A program made the position numbers and the translations under genes. 64,000 bases of DNA, taken from contig JANXNI010000086.1 in assembly GCA_025354165.1 (NCBI GenBank), forward strand, positions 1-64,000. The letters are read 5' to 3'. Shown here one piece after another: positions 8,140 through 17,194 of this stretch. The stretch's first letter is position 1; each line of letters starts with the position of its first letter. This DNA comes from Burkholderiales bacterium (GTDB taxonomy: Bacteria > Pseudomonadota > Gammaproteobacteria > Burkholderiales > Casimicrobiaceae). Below the pieces are notes generated by a model. That model was not told the origin of the DNA and searched no databases. It saw only the letters and a program-made list of their open reading frames with translations.

Positions 8140-8194
8140 CCAGTGCCTTGATACTCGATAGGTGTCACCAACAATAGTCATTCACGAGGGATTC

Positions 8195-9172
8195 ATGAAA
8201 CATTCACAAAAATTTGTCCGCATTGCAATCGCTATAAGCCTCGCGATATATGCAGGTATCGGCAGCGCACAGACCGTATACCCGACCAAACCTGTACGGA
8301 TCCTGGTCGGTGCCTCCGCAGGCGGCGGAACGGACATTGTCGCGCGCATGCTTGCAGAGAAATTTGGTCCAGTGTTCAAGGAGGCTTTCGTCGTCGAGAA
8401 TCGGCCTGGTGCGTCGAACACCATCGCCGCCGATATCGCCGCAAAAGCTACGCCCGACGGACATACGCTGCTGGTTGCGACCAATACCGGGCAGGCCATC
8501 GCGCCGCATCTCATCAAGCTCGGCTTCGATCCGATCAAGGATTTGACGCCCATCGCGCTCATCGTCACGGTGCCCAATGTGCTCGTGATCAACCAGCAGG
8601 TGGGCGCAAAAGACGCGAAAGATCTCGTGGCAATGATGAACGCGAAGCCGAACACGTTCACTTACGCATCCTCCGGCGTCGGCAGCACGCAGCATCTTGC
8701 GGGGGAGGGCTTCAAGCTCGCCACCGGTGTCACGATGACGCACGTGCCCTACAAGGGCAGCAGTCAGGCTCACCTCGATTTAATCGCTGGTAGCGTGCAA
8801 GTGATGTTCGATACCACTTCGTCTGCAATGGGACAGATCAAGGCCGGCAAACTTAAACCACTCGCCGTGACTTCGGCCAAGCGTTCCCCGGAATTGCCCG
8901 ATGTGCCGACGCTTGCGGAGGCGGGTATTCCGGGGTTCGAAATGACGACCTGGTACGGTCTTTATGTGACGACCGGAACACCGAAGGACGTGGTCGCGCG
9001 ACTGGTCGATGAAACCAACAAAATTCTGCGTTTACCCGACGTGCAAGCACGTTTGCGCGGCCTCGGTGGCGAGCCTGCGGGTATGACGGTTGAGCAATTC
9101 GCCATGCTGAACAAAGCGGAGTTCGACAGGTTTGGCAAACTCATCCGTGACGCCAACGTCAAGCTCGACTGA
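8195..9172 (+). CDS. Bug / TctC family periplasmic solute-binding protein
   Basis: A second Bug receptor, 325 residues from the chosen ATG at 8195, which has CGAGGG 4 bases upstream. The signal peptide runs to AGIGSAQ, followed by VYPTKPVRILVGASAGGGTD and the loop FVVENRPGASNTIAAD. Its stop codon shares a base with the ATG of the PdxA-like gene (TGATG), so the two are almost certainly translated together. That pairing suggests that it imports the substrate, or a precursor of the substrate, of the dehydrogenase. The transporter membrane subunits are not in the window. Confidence 0.9.
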   Translation: MKHSQKFVRIAIAISLAIYAGIGSAQTVYPTKPVRILVGASAGGGTDIVARMLAEKFGPVFKEAFVVENRPGASNTIAADIAAKATPDGHTLLVATNTGQAIAPHLIKLGFDPIKDLTPIALIVTVPNVLVINQQVGAKDAKDLVAMMNAKPNTFTYASSGVGSTQHLAGEGFKLATGVTMTHVPYKGSSQAHLDLIAGSVQVMFDTTSSAMGQIKAGKLKPLAVTSAKRSPELPDVPTLAEAGIPGFEMTTWYGLYVTTGTPKDVVARLVDETNKILRLPDVQARLRGLGGEPAGMTVEQFAMLNKAEFDRFGKLIRDANVKLD

Positions 9173-10188
9173 TGAAGCCTAACGTTGCCCTGGTGATTGG
9201 CGACCCGGCCGGTGTCGGCCCTGAATTGATCGCAAAGCTGCTCGCTGATGGCACTGCCGCGCAACAGGCGAATATTTTCGTGATCGGCAATCGCGCGTCT
9301 TTAGCAGAGGCAGAACAGGTGACCGGCATTGCGCTCAATCTCGCCACCGTGGAGCAAAGCGATATCGGTACTCGCAACTTCGATGCACCTGTGTTGCTGA
9401 CATGGCAAGGTATTGACACCCCCGGCTTTGCGAGGGGACGTGCCGAAGCCGCTAACGGCAAATTCATGATCGACATGTTGACGTTAGGCGCGCAGTTGAC
9501 ACATACCTGGAAAACCGATGCACTCTGTTTTGCACCACTCAACAAAGGCGCTTTGCGCGCTGGCGGCATGCAGCAGCAAGACGAGTTGCGCTGGTTTGAA
9601 GACCTGTTGGGTTGCCATACTTATACCGGGGAATTAAATGTGCTCGACACGCTGTGGACGTCCCGTGTGACCTCTCATGTCGCGCTGAAGGACGTGAGTG
9701 CGCTACTCACATCCGAGGGTGTAGCCGATGCGGCAAATCTCATCACGGAATCGTTGAAAGCTTCGGGCAAGGTCGCGCCACGGGTGGCTGTTTGCGGACT
9801 CAATCCGCACAACGGTGACAACGGTAACTATGGCACCGAAGAAGTCGACATCATTGCGCCCGGCGTCGCGCTGGCGCAGTCACGTGGCATCGCGGTAGAT
9901 GGACCTTTTCCGGCCGATACGATCTTCGTTCGCGCAAAAAATGGCCATTATGACGGCATCGTGACCATGTATCACGATCAGGGGCAGATCGCGATGAAAC
10001 TGATGGGTTTCGAACGGGGTGTCACGGTGCAGGGCGGTTTGCCGATCCCAGTCACCACGCCTGCACATGGCACCGCCTATGACATTGCGGGGCAGGGCGT
10101 CGCGAACGTTGGTGCGACCCAGAACGCGTTCAATCTGGCGTGCCGCATGGGCACGCATCGTACCGTGACAGCAAAATCTCACGCCTGA
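9172..10188 (+). CDS. PdxA-family dehydrogenase (4-hydroxythreonine-4-phosphate dehydrogenase like)
   Basis: A metal- and NAD-dependent oxidative decarboxylase of the PdxA family, 338 residues. It opens VALVIGDPAGVGPELIAKLL, has FAPLNKGALRAGG, CGLNPHNGDNGNYGTEE (metal-binding His) and the late HDQGQIAMKLMGFERGVTVQGGL region, with TPAHGTAYDIAGQG near the end. The family covers true PdxA (vitamin B6 synthesis), PdxA2 enzymes for 4-phospho-threonate or erythronate, and TphB-type aromatic cis-diol dehydrogenases. Tight coupling to a Bug receptor favours a catabolic role over B6 synthesis; this is inference. No sugar-acid kinase or ring dioxygenase lies nearby to identify the substrate. Confidence 0.85.
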   Translation: MKPNVALVIGDPAGVGPELIAKLLADGTAAQQANIFVIGNRASLAEAEQVTGIALNLATVEQSDIGTRNFDAPVLLTWQGIDTPGFARGRAEAANGKFMIDMLTLGAQLTHTWKTDALCFAPLNKGALRAGGMQQQDELRWFEDLLGCHTYTGELNVLDTLWTSRVTSHVALKDVSALLTSEGVADAANLITESLKASGKVAPRVAVCGLNPHNGDNGNYGTEEVDIIAPGVALAQSRGIAVDGPFPADTIFVRAKNGHYDGIVTMYHDQGQIAMKLMGFERGVTVQGGLPIPVTTPAHGTAYDIAGQGVANVGATQNAFNLACRMGTHRTVTAKSHA

Positions 10189-10364
10189 CGCGGATGGTGT
10201 CGACGGTTTCGGCTTGCTACACTGATTGAAGCGATAGGTGGTCGCTGTATCGGGAAAACCGGAAGTTACGAATATGCCTTTGCAGAATTACAGAAGTGTG
10301 AGCCGGAACGCCGCTTACAGTGGCATACGGTAGAAATCAGTATTGACCAGGGATCAGGTGCTTC

Positions 10365-12659
10365 ATGCCAATGACGCCAGCATCGAAGCGTGAGGTGAGC
10401 GTGAGCCGCGTCGTCTGGATGATGGCGGCCGTTTTTCTTGCGGCGATGTTGTCCCGCGTTCTCTCGCCCGGCCAATCGCTTTCGCTGGTGTGGGCACCGG
10501 CTGGGCTCATATTCGCGTTCGCGTGGAAGTACGGTCGCTGGACGTTAGTCCCGTGTTGCCTAGCGCTCGTTATTTGGGGCGCTATGGCGAATCCCGCAGT
10601 GCCGTGGATCGGTGCCGTCGCGGCATTCGCCGAGATTGCCTGTACGCTCTCTGCCGTCGCGATGTTTCGACTTTTGCTATCGCGGCGTACGGTCGCGCCA
10701 GATCAGGCGAGCACCTATGGTCTGCCCAACTTGTACTGGTTAACGCGCTTCTACGTCGCGACGCTCGCTGTCGGCGCAACGCTCGCCGCTTGTATCGGTG
10801 CGGCAGGATTTGTGATTGCGCGCCTGCATCCTGCTCTGAACGCGCTGGAAATCTGGGTCGCCTACTGGATCATTCAGTCGCTCGGGGTACTGTTGTTTGC
10901 ACCACTCACGCTCGCCTGGTTGGGGGCAGGCTTGCATGATGCAAATCCCGTCCCGTTTCCATCGCGTCCCGAACGAAGGGCAACGCGGGAGGGGGGTCTA
11001 GATTTTATTTCAGTTGGTTTGGTAATAACGCTAACGGCGATTGTTCTGGTCTTGCGCGCGACAGGACACGCCGAGTTCGTCGGCGCTACCCTGCTTGCCT
11101 ACATCCCCGCGACTGCGTTCTGCGCGATGCGACGCGACGCTTTGTCTACCTATGCCACGCTCACGCTATCAGGGCTCCTGCTCTGCACTGCGCTGTCGAT
11201 TGATTCAGGCGTGCTCGCATCCGATGAAACGCTGACTGCGACGGCCAGGGTGCCAGTCAGAGTTTTTGAAACGATTACGGTTGTTTTCGTGAGCACTTTG
11301 TTTGCGCAACTTTTGCAGGCCGTCTCGCGTGATCGTGCCGATGCCATGCAGCGATTGCGTGAGCAGTCGAGCCTCGATCTGGCCACGGGTCTTGCTAACG
11401 AGTTTGGCTTCGAGCAATGGATATACCGAAGTGACGCCTCACGGTCGTGGCTCGTGGTCGGCGTATCGATGCTGGTGCGTGGTCGTATTGGCGCGCTGGT
11501 TGGCCCACTGCAGCTGATGACCATGCGTCAGCTCATCGCAGATCGCATCCGCATGTTCGGTAGCGAACTGGTGGCTCGAGCTGATAACGGTCGCTATCTT
11601 CTGGTGTTTAAAGACGAACCCGCGTCCTTGCTTCAAATCGCGGCGTTGAGCCGCAGTTTCGAGTCGTTTAGTGTGCGTAACGCTGAGGGTCGCGAGGTCA
11701 TGCTGCCCGCGGCGACACAGATTTTGCGAGTGCCGCCAGGGCCGCGTCCCGGCACGGTATTGCTGCTGTCGACGCTTGCTTCATTGCAGCAGCAGGAGCA
11801 GTTTGCGATGATCGAGCCGATCGTGCATGAATTGACGCCCGAACTGCAATCAAACATTCAGGATATCGCACGCCGCAAGGATCAGATCCGGAGCTGGATC
11901 GCCGCCAATCAGATCGAGCTTTACGCGCAGTTGATTGAGGCGTCGCGCACGGAGGATCGATCAGCACAAATCGACATGGAAGTGTTGTGCCGATTGCGCG
12001 ACGACAAAGGCGCGCTATTGCCACCTGCAGAATTCTTCGATATTGCAAACCAGTCAGGCATGTCGGCGCAACTGGATCGGCAGATTATTACGGCCGTATT
12101 TGAATGGTTCAAGCGCTATCCCGATGCAATGGTGGCGACGAGAAAATGTGCAATTAATCTGGCGGCGGCCAGTTTGTCTGACCCGGGATTTTTGCCGTTT
12201 GTTCGTGCGGCGTTAACCGAGTATTCGTTACCGGCCGCGCGCTTCTGTTTCGAGATCACCGAGTCAAGCGCGATAGACGATGTTGAGCGATCACGCGAAA
12301 ACGTGCAGCATCTGCGTGCAGCGGGCTTTCGCGTCTCGCTGGATGACTTCGGCACCGGTTTCGCAACGTATAGCTACCTGAAGCGCTACGAGGTGGATGA
12401 AATCAAGATCGATGGCACCTTTGTCACTGCGCTCGGCAGCAACAGCATCGACACTGAAATCGTTGAATCCATAGTGCGCGTCGCGCGTCGCCTGAAGGTG
12501 ACGACCGTTGCCGAATTTGTCGCTACACCGGAACTAAGGGACCACGTCAAACGTCTAGGCGTTGACTATGTGCAAGGCTACGCGATTGGCATACCGCAAC
12601 CGATCGCCCAGATTTATGCAGTGCTGCGCGAAGCACAACAAAGGCAAACCAGCGCATGA
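10365..12659 (+). CDS. MASE1 - degenerate GGDEF - EAL protein (probable c-di-GMP phosphodiesterase)
   Basis: A 764-residue membrane signalling protein. Residues 1 to about 310 hold a MASE1-type sensor with about eight membrane segments (VWAPAGLIFAFAWKYGRW is typical). A GGDEF domain follows but its signature is lost (ARADNGRYLLVF where GGDEF should be), so no cyclase activity is expected. The C-terminal EAL domain keeps the metal and catalytic residues: MEVLCRLRD (the EAL Glu), NLAAASL, EITES, DDFGTGF, EIKIDG, VAEFV and QGYAIG. It should therefore hydrolyse c-di-GMP, perhaps controlled by the sensor and the dead GGDEF. Its stop overlaps the next small gene by 4 bp. Confidence 0.88.
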   Translation: MPMTPASKREVSVSRVVWMMAAVFLAAMLSRVLSPGQSLSLVWAPAGLIFAFAWKYGRWTLVPCCLALVIWGAMANPAVPWIGAVAAFAEIACTLSAVAMFRLLLSRRTVAPDQASTYGLPNLYWLTRFYVATLAVGATLAACIGAAGFVIARLHPALNALEIWVAYWIIQSLGVLLFAPLTLAWLGAGLHDANPVPFPSRPERRATREGGLDFISVGLVITLTAIVLVLRATGHAEFVGATLLAYIPATAFCAMRRDALSTYATLTLSGLLLCTALSIDSGVLASDETLTATARVPVRVFETITVVFVSTLFAQLLQAVSRDRADAMQRLREQSSLDLATGLANEFGFEQWIYRSDASRSWLVVGVSMLVRGRIGALVGPLQLMTMRQLIADRIRMFGSELVARADNGRYLLVFKDEPASLLQIAALSRSFESFSVRNAEGREVMLPAATQILRVPPGPRPGTVLLLSTLASLQQQEQFAMIEPIVHELTPELQSNIQDIARRKDQIRSWIAANQIELYAQLIEASRTEDRSAQIDMEVLCRLRDDKGALLPPAEFFDIANQSGMSAQLDRQIITAVFEWFKRYPDAMVATRKCAINLAAASLSDPGFLPFVRAALTEYSLPAARFCFEITESSAIDDVERSRENVQHLRAAGFRVSLDDFGTGFATYSYLKRYEVDEIKIDGTFVTALGSNSIDTEIVESIVRVARRLKVTTVAEFVATPELRDHVKRLGVDYVQGYAIGIPQPIAQIYAVLREAQQRQTSA

Positions 12660-12859
12660 ACTCAGCCACGCTACTCTGGGGACTATTGTTCAGCTCAATC
12701 GGGATGGGTTTCTTTATCTACGGCAAAAAGCAAACGCGCGCTGTGCCGCTCGTTTGCGGCATTGTGCTGATGGTGTATCCGTACTTCGTGCCGAGCACGA
12801 TCTGGCTGGTCGTGATTGGCGTGGTGCTCTGCGCCGTGCCATATTTTGTCAGGATCTGA
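12656..12859 (+). CDS. Small two-helix membrane protein
   Basis: A 67-residue hydrophobic protein with two or three membrane segments (LLWGLLFSSIGMGFFIY, VPLVCGIVLMVYPYFV, TIWLVVIGVVLCAVPYFV) and a basic loop GKKQTR. It starts inside the EAL gene's stop (ATGA overlap), so translation is coupled. I recognise it as a conserved hypothetical type in betaproteobacteria, without a known role. It might interact with the MASE1 membrane domain encoded just upstream, but the overlap alone does not prove this. Confidence 0.8.
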   Translation: MNSATLLWGLLFSSIGMGFFIYGKKQTRAVPLVCGIVLMVYPYFVPSTIWLVVIGVVLCAVPYFVRI

Positions 12860-12871
12860 GTCCGATAGCGT

Positions 12872-12945
12872 CGTAGGGTACGCAGCCTATTACCACCGAG
12901 CCTTTGGGACTGTGCGCTACGTGGGCACGGGTTGCCCGACCTAGG
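12872..12945. repeat. GTAGGGT-GGGCA family palindromic repeat, degenerate
   Basis: CGTAGGGTACGCAGCC at the left and GTGGGCACGGGTTGCCCGAC with CTAGG at the right form a loose inverted pair filling the gap between the converging small membrane gene and rlhA. It resembles the clearer copy at 52268-52339 and may help end transcription from both sides. The arms have diverged, so the call is moderate. Confidence 0.45.
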
Positions 12946-12947
12946 AG

Positions 12948-14933
12948 TTACGAAGCGAGCGCTTCCGATGGTCGCTTCGCATAAAACTTGACTGGCATCG
13001 CGCCAGAGACGGCGGGCAATAGCGACGGCGGCGGCGAACGTAATATGTTCGGACGCATCTTGCCCATGACGTGCATCTCGCATGGTTTGCAGTCAAATTT
13101 GAGCGTCAGACGGTCACTGCCGCTGACGAGCGTCATCGGTTCCGCACGCACCTGCCCTTGCACGCCTTGTACCCCTTTTGCCTGTTTCGGACAGAGATTG
13201 AATGACCAGCGCAGGCAATGTTTGGTAACCATGACGGGCACTTCACCAGCCTCGGTGTGCGCTTCGTAGGCGTCGGCGACGAGTTTGACGCCATGCTTCG
13301 CGTAGAAGTCGCGCGCTGCGACGTTGTAGACGTTGGCCAGGTAAGTTAACGACGTCTCGGGATATTGTGCGGGCGGAATGGTGGCATGGATGCGCGTCCA
13401 TTTGGGCAGGTGTGCTAGGCGATTTGTTTCGAGCTTCTCGACCGCCTCACGGCGCAATGCATTGATCGTGGAAGCAGGCACAAACCACGGTTGTGACCAT
13501 TCCACGGTAACTTCACATGCGGTAAAAATCGTGTTGCCGAGCTTGCACAGGTTTTCGCGAAGGCTGGTCTCGGCGCGCTCTGCGTTTTGTGCGGGCTCAC
13601 GAGCGTGATCAATCATTGCGCTGGCACTGACTCCGTTATTGTCCGCCAGCGTCAATGCGAACCCGGTTGCCGTTTCACTGAATCGAACGTCAATTGAAAT
13701 TCGGCGCTCGGAAGATTTTTTCGCTAGTGTCAATTCCCACGCGTGGTCGCGGTTGCGGCTGATGTGCGTGCCAACCGCCAAGCCTTGCAATTCCTGCATC
13801 GAGACATTCGGCGTGATCCGCCAAAGCTCACCGACTTTCTTGACGACGTTGGCCTGCGTGCCCTTAACTTCGCGTTTGTGCATCCACGTGAGCCCGTCGC
13901 AGTTGGCCATTGGCTCCGTTGCGTCAATCTCGAACCATTCTGTGGCGACGCGCATCACGACACCCAGTTGCAAACCCACATGCGCAGGTGCGTCGAAGGC
14001 ACCAATGTCCATCTTGCGGCCCGTCGCAAAGTAATCGGTATTGCTGCGATTGAATGTCTTGTCGGGATCGGGCGTGAAGCTGTAGCTACATTGGCCATGA
14101 GAAGCCGCTGCGAGGTCAGGCCGGGCATCCAATATGCCGTCAATCAGCGTGCGGTAGTGCGCGGTTACGTTTTTGACATAACCTAAGTCTTTGTAGCGAC
14201 CTTCAATCTTGAAGCTGCGAATTCCGGCGTCTATCAGCGCGGCCAGATTGTCACTCTGATTGTTGTCCTTCATCGATAACAAATGTTTATCAAACGCAAC
14301 GACGCGGCCCTGCGAATCCTCCAGCGTGTATGGCAATCGGCACTCTTGCGAGCAGGAGCCGCGATTGGCGCTGCGTCCGGTATGCGCCTCGGAGATATAG
14401 CAGTTGCCGGAAAACGCGACGCACAGCGCACCATGAACGAAATATTCGAGAGGCACGTCGGGGTTGACCACCGAGCGCATCTGAGCGATTTGTTGCAGCG
14501 TCAACTCGCGTGCGAGCACCAGTTGCGAGAAGCCCACTTCACCCAAAAACTTGGCTTTCTCAACGGTGCGAATATCGCACTGCGTAGACGCATGCAGCGC
14601 AATAGGTGGAATATCCAGTTCAAGAATACCCATGTCCTGCACGATCAGCGCGTCAACGCCAGCGTCGTATAACTCATGGATGTAGCGCCGTGCAGCCTCC
14701 AGTTCGTTGTCGTGCAGGATAGTGTTTACCGTGACAAAAATTCGCGCGCCGTAGCGATGCGCAAACGCGGTCAGCCCCGCAATGTCAGCCACTGTGTTGT
14801 CCGCCTTCGTACGCGCGCCGAACGCGGGGCCACCGATGTACACGGCGTCTGCACCGTGCAGCACGGCCTCGCGCCCGATTTCGGCATCGCGGGCGGGGGA
14901 CAAGAGTTCAAGGTGGTTGCGTGGCAGGGTCAT
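12948..14933 (-). CDS. rlhA: U32 family protein, probable 23S rRNA C2501 hydroxylase RlhA
   Basis: A 661-residue peptidase-U32-like protein. It opens with LELLSPARDAEIGREAVLHG and GADAVYIGGPAFGAR, and has the cysteine set of this group around CYISEAHTGRSANRGSCSQECR, with another Cys in CDIRT. Further pairs follow in the C-terminal half (CLRWSFNLCPKQ and KFDCKPCEMHVMG). Length and the opening match E. coli RlhA (YdcP, 653 aa), which makes 5-hydroxycytidine at position 2501 of 23S rRNA with help from iron and prephenate; shorter U32 paralogues (UbiU/UbiV, TrhP) differ. The iron-sulphur ligands are inferred from family knowledge. It is a single gene, not clearly part of an operon. Confidence 0.85.
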   Translation of the reverse strand: MTLPRNHLELLSPARDAEIGREAVLHGADAVYIGGPAFGARTKADNTVADIAGLTAFAHRYGARIFVTVNTILHDNELEAARRYIHELYDAGVDALIVQDMGILELDIPPIALHASTQCDIRTVEKAKFLGEVGFSQLVLARELTLQQIAQMRSVVNPDVPLEYFVHGALCVAFSGNCYISEAHTGRSANRGSCSQECRLPYTLEDSQGRVVAFDKHLLSMKDNNQSDNLAALIDAGIRSFKIEGRYKDLGYVKNVTAHYRTLIDGILDARPDLAAASHGQCSYSFTPDPDKTFNRSNTDYFATGRKMDIGAFDAPAHVGLQLGVVMRVATEWFEIDATEPMANCDGLTWMHKREVKGTQANVVKKVGELWRITPNVSMQELQGLAVGTHISRNRDHAWELTLAKKSSERRISIDVRFSETATGFALTLADNNGVSASAMIDHAREPAQNAERAETSLRENLCKLGNTIFTACEVTVEWSQPWFVPASTINALRREAVEKLETNRLAHLPKWTRIHATIPPAQYPETSLTYLANVYNVAARDFYAKHGVKLVADAYEAHTEAGEVPVMVTKHCLRWSFNLCPKQAKGVQGVQGQVRAEPMTLVSGSDRLTLKFDCKPCEMHVMGKMRPNILRSPPPSLLPAVSGAMPVKFYAKRPSEALAS

Positions 14934-14945
14934 GACAATACTTCT

Positions 14946-14983
14946 GGAGCTAACCCGCTATTTTCTCGCAGAACGGGGGCTCC
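14946..14983 (-). terminator. Possible hairpin after the BamE-like lipoprotein gene
   Basis: GGAGC (14946) pairs with GCTCC (14979) and an inner CCCG (14954) pairs with CGGG (14974), giving an interrupted hairpin just downstream of the lipoprotein gene that ends at 15010. There is no clear U run on the minus strand, so it may be a weak terminator or chance folding. Confidence 0.3.
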
Positions 14984-15009
14984 GCCAACCATTAGCCGCT
15001 CGTCCGCAC

Positions 15010-15504
15010 TTAGCAGGGGCGTCCAAAGCGGCGGCGGCCGCGTTCCTCTTCCTGCATGCCGGTACTGGTCACAACGGCCTTGTCGTTGTAGCCAACGTAG
15101 AAACACATGGGCGTAAGTATGTCGTCAAACCGGTAGACGTGCACCAGTTCGTCCTGCCGGAATGGATAGCGCAATGACCAGTACGACGGCCCCAGCAGCG
15201 CCTCGACCTCGGTCTGTGTCAGCCCATTCTGCACTTGCACGATGCGGCCAATCGTCAGCCCTTGAACGCGGCTGGTCAAACGTCCACTAGCATCAAAATC
15301 CAATAGCCACACCTGTCGGCCCATCGGTGCGGTGCTGTATGTCCAGCGCTCGCCGTTCGCCGTTTTTGCCTGAAGGGTAGGCGCGCCCCATGCGGTGCGA
15401 ACCTCGGCTTGGCTGGCGTTGGGGGCGAGCGTTGCAACACCGGCACACCCGGCCAATGCCGCTGCCAGACAAAGCATCGACGCGACTGAGCGAAACGCTT
15501 TCAT
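15010..15504 (-). CDS. Lipoprotein with SmpA/BamE-like repeats
   Basis: A 164-residue lipoprotein (lipobox LAGC, Cys20). The mature part has two similar halves: QAEVRTAWGAPTLQAKTANGERWTY and TQTEVEALLGPSYWSLRYPFRQDELVHVY. Both follow the pattern of an SmpA/OmlA (BamE-like) fold, a short helix, a Gly-Pro turn and strands. It is thus likely attached to an outer or inner membrane, with an unknown role. The C-terminus is basic and ends RRRFGRPC. It is divergent from the SRPBCC gene, with about 100 bp between starts. Confidence 0.75.
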   Translation of the reverse strand: MKAFRSVASMLCLAAALAGCAGVATLAPNASQAEVRTAWGAPTLQAKTANGERWTYSTAPMGRQVWLLDFDASGRLTSRVQGLTIGRIVQVQNGLTQTEVEALLGPSYWSLRYPFRQDELVHVYRFDDILTPMCFYVGYNDKAVVTSTGMQEEERGRRRFGRPC

Positions 15505-15603
15505 GATGCACCCTCCTTAAAACGTTTGGACTGGCAACATTTTGACTGGTTCCGCAGGCCTTTAAGCTACGCTTCCGCCCAAAGACTTTGAGACAAACTG
15601 ACA

Positions 15604-16191
15604 ATGAGAACCATGAAACGACTAACCGCTTTTCTCGCGTGCTGCCTGACCGCTGCTTTCGCGGCCTTCCCTACACTCGCGGCAGAGCGTGCCATCGACA
15701 AAGAAACCGTTGTCCCCGCGACGCTCGATGCGGCATGGGCGGCATGGACAACGCGCGAGGGAATTATCAGTTTTTTTGCACCTGATGCCGTGGTTGAGGC
15801 AAAGGTGGGTGGGCCGTTCCAGATTTACATCAACCCCGGTGCGCCGGTGGGGATGCGGGGTGCCGACGATATGCACTTTCTGGCAGTTCAGCCGAAAAAG
15901 ATGATTTCGTTTGACTGGAACGCGCCGCCCAGCCTGCCCGAAGCGCGTGCTCAGCGCACCTTGGTGATCGTGCGCTTCGTACCAGTTGACGACAAAAATA
16001 CGCGCGTCACACTGCATCAGACCGGTTGGGGGGATGGCGGTGAATGGGATAAGGCATACGACTACTTCGACAAAGCCTGGGGCAATGTATTGGGTAATCT
16101 GAAGAAGCGCTTTGAAACTGGCCCGATGGACTGGACTGACTGGCTCGCGCAGCTAAAGAAAATGAATGAAGCGGTACCAGTAAAGAAGTAG
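15604..16191 (+). CDS. Secreted SRPBCC / AHSA1-like protein
   Basis: A 195-residue protein with a signal peptide (LTAFLACCLTAAFAAFPTLAAE), then an SRPBCC (Bet v1-like) domain: KETVVPATLDAAWAAWTTREGIISFF, GGPFQIYINPGAP, ISFDWNAPPSLPEAR, VTLHQTGWGDGGEWDKAYDYF and a C-terminal amphipathic helix ending in KK. This fold holds hydrophobic ligands in a cavity. Most AHSA1 proteins are cytoplasmic, so an exported one is less common. The start could be the second Met (15613). Ligand and role unknown. Confidence 0.82.
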   Translation: MRTMKRLTAFLACCLTAAFAAFPTLAAERAIDKETVVPATLDAAWAAWTTREGIISFFAPDAVVEAKVGGPFQIYINPGAPVGMRGADDMHFLAVQPKKMISFDWNAPPSLPEARAQRTLVIVRFVPVDDKNTRVTLHQTGWGDGGEWDKAYDYFDKAWGNVLGNLKKRFETGPMDWTDWLAQLKKMNEAVPVKK

Positions 16192-16241
16192 CGGTGAGCG
16201 GTAGCTCTTGTTGGTTCGCGTTGCGTTGCGTGACGTGGATA

Positions 16242-17051
16242 TTACGCGGGCGCGCAAGCCGCAGCCACGCTACCCAGCACACCAAAGTCCATCAACAATG
16301 TATCGCCCTGCGTGATCGGAACCGGCACCACGCAGGTGCCCGTCGTCACGTACTCGCCCGCCTGCAATCCGGCGCCGAAAGTGCACAGCTCGTTGGCGAT
16401 CCAGGTCAGTGCGAGGCGCGGGTTGCCCAATACGTTGGCCCCGCTGCCCTTTGCGGCGAGTGTGCCGTTCTTGTACGCCCAAACTTCTTGCTGGGACAAA
16501 TCGATGCCGCGCCACGTGGCTGCCACCGCTGGCCCCACCACCCACAGCGCAGCGCAAGCCATGTCGGCAATCATTGACGGTGCGCCGACCTTGAGGAAAT
16601 CGCCGTAGCGGGTGTCCGGCACCTCAATGGCGAGATGTACTGTCCCGACCGCCGCCATGACCTCTTCGACGAAGTAAGCTGCGGTGGCAGCTCGCGGAGG
16701 CAACGATTGCGCCATACGAAAGACGATTTCCGGCTCGGCAACCATCAAAATGTTGTGGCTCAGGTTCATCGCATTGGCCGCTGCTGAGCTCTCCGCAAAC
16801 ACCGTGTTTGCCAGCAATCGCCCGGCCATCGGCCAGTCCACGTCGATGTGCTTTTGTCCGGCAACGCTGCTTGCTGCGATTTTCCAGCCAACGGTCGCCT
16901 GCCCTGAAAGTCGAGCGACCGCGGCCTGTATCGCGTAGCCATCAACACGATTCGCGGGTCGGCAATGCGCGGGCAGTGCCGCCATCTGTGTTCCCTGGCT
17001 CCAGTGAAGCCAGATCAATTGTGCAGCCTCGGCTATTGCGGATTCGTTCAT
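16242..17051 (-). CDS. 2-keto-4-pentenoate hydratase family protein
   Basis: A 269-residue member of the fumarylacetoacetate hydrolase superfamily, of the MhpD / 4-oxalocrotonate decarboxylase type. It has GWKIAASS, AEPEIVFRM (the two metal-binding Glu of the EPE pattern), HLAIEVPDTRY (third acidic ligand) and late strands up to GDTLLMDFGVLGSV. Such enzymes add water to, or decarboxylate, 2-hydroxy-dienoates from aromatic ring cleavage. No other ring-cleavage gene is adjacent, so the substrate is open. The start was set at ATG 17051, with AAGGAAG upstream; the frame runs open to 17288 but that stretch has no domain features. Confidence 0.85.
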   Translation of the reverse strand: MNESAIAEAAQLIWLHWSQGTQMAALPAHCRPANRVDGYAIQAAVARLSGQATVGWKIAASSVAGQKHIDVDWPMAGRLLANTVFAESSAAANAMNLSHNILMVAEPEIVFRMAQSLPPRAATAAYFVEEVMAAVGTVHLAIEVPDTRYGDFLKVGAPSMIADMACAALWVVGPAVAATWRGIDLSQQEVWAYKNGTLAAKGSGANVLGNPRLALTWIANELCTFGAGLQAGEYVTTGTCVVPVPITQGDTLLMDFGVLGSVAAACAPA

Positions 17052-17194
17052 GGGGGCTTCCTTGTGCGATAGTTCTAACGTGATGCTATCCGTGCCGGGG
17101 CGAACAAATCGAGACCGAGCATGCGCAACGCGTCTGGCGGTGGAGTAAAACCACTGACATCGCGGGGTCGACCACGGCCTCGAACAAGGAGGCC

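Noticed and set aside
16270-16608. Overlapping open frames opposite and within the hydratase and other GC-rich genes
   Set aside because: They have no start context, no family features and lie fully within well supported genes; they are reading-frame shadows.
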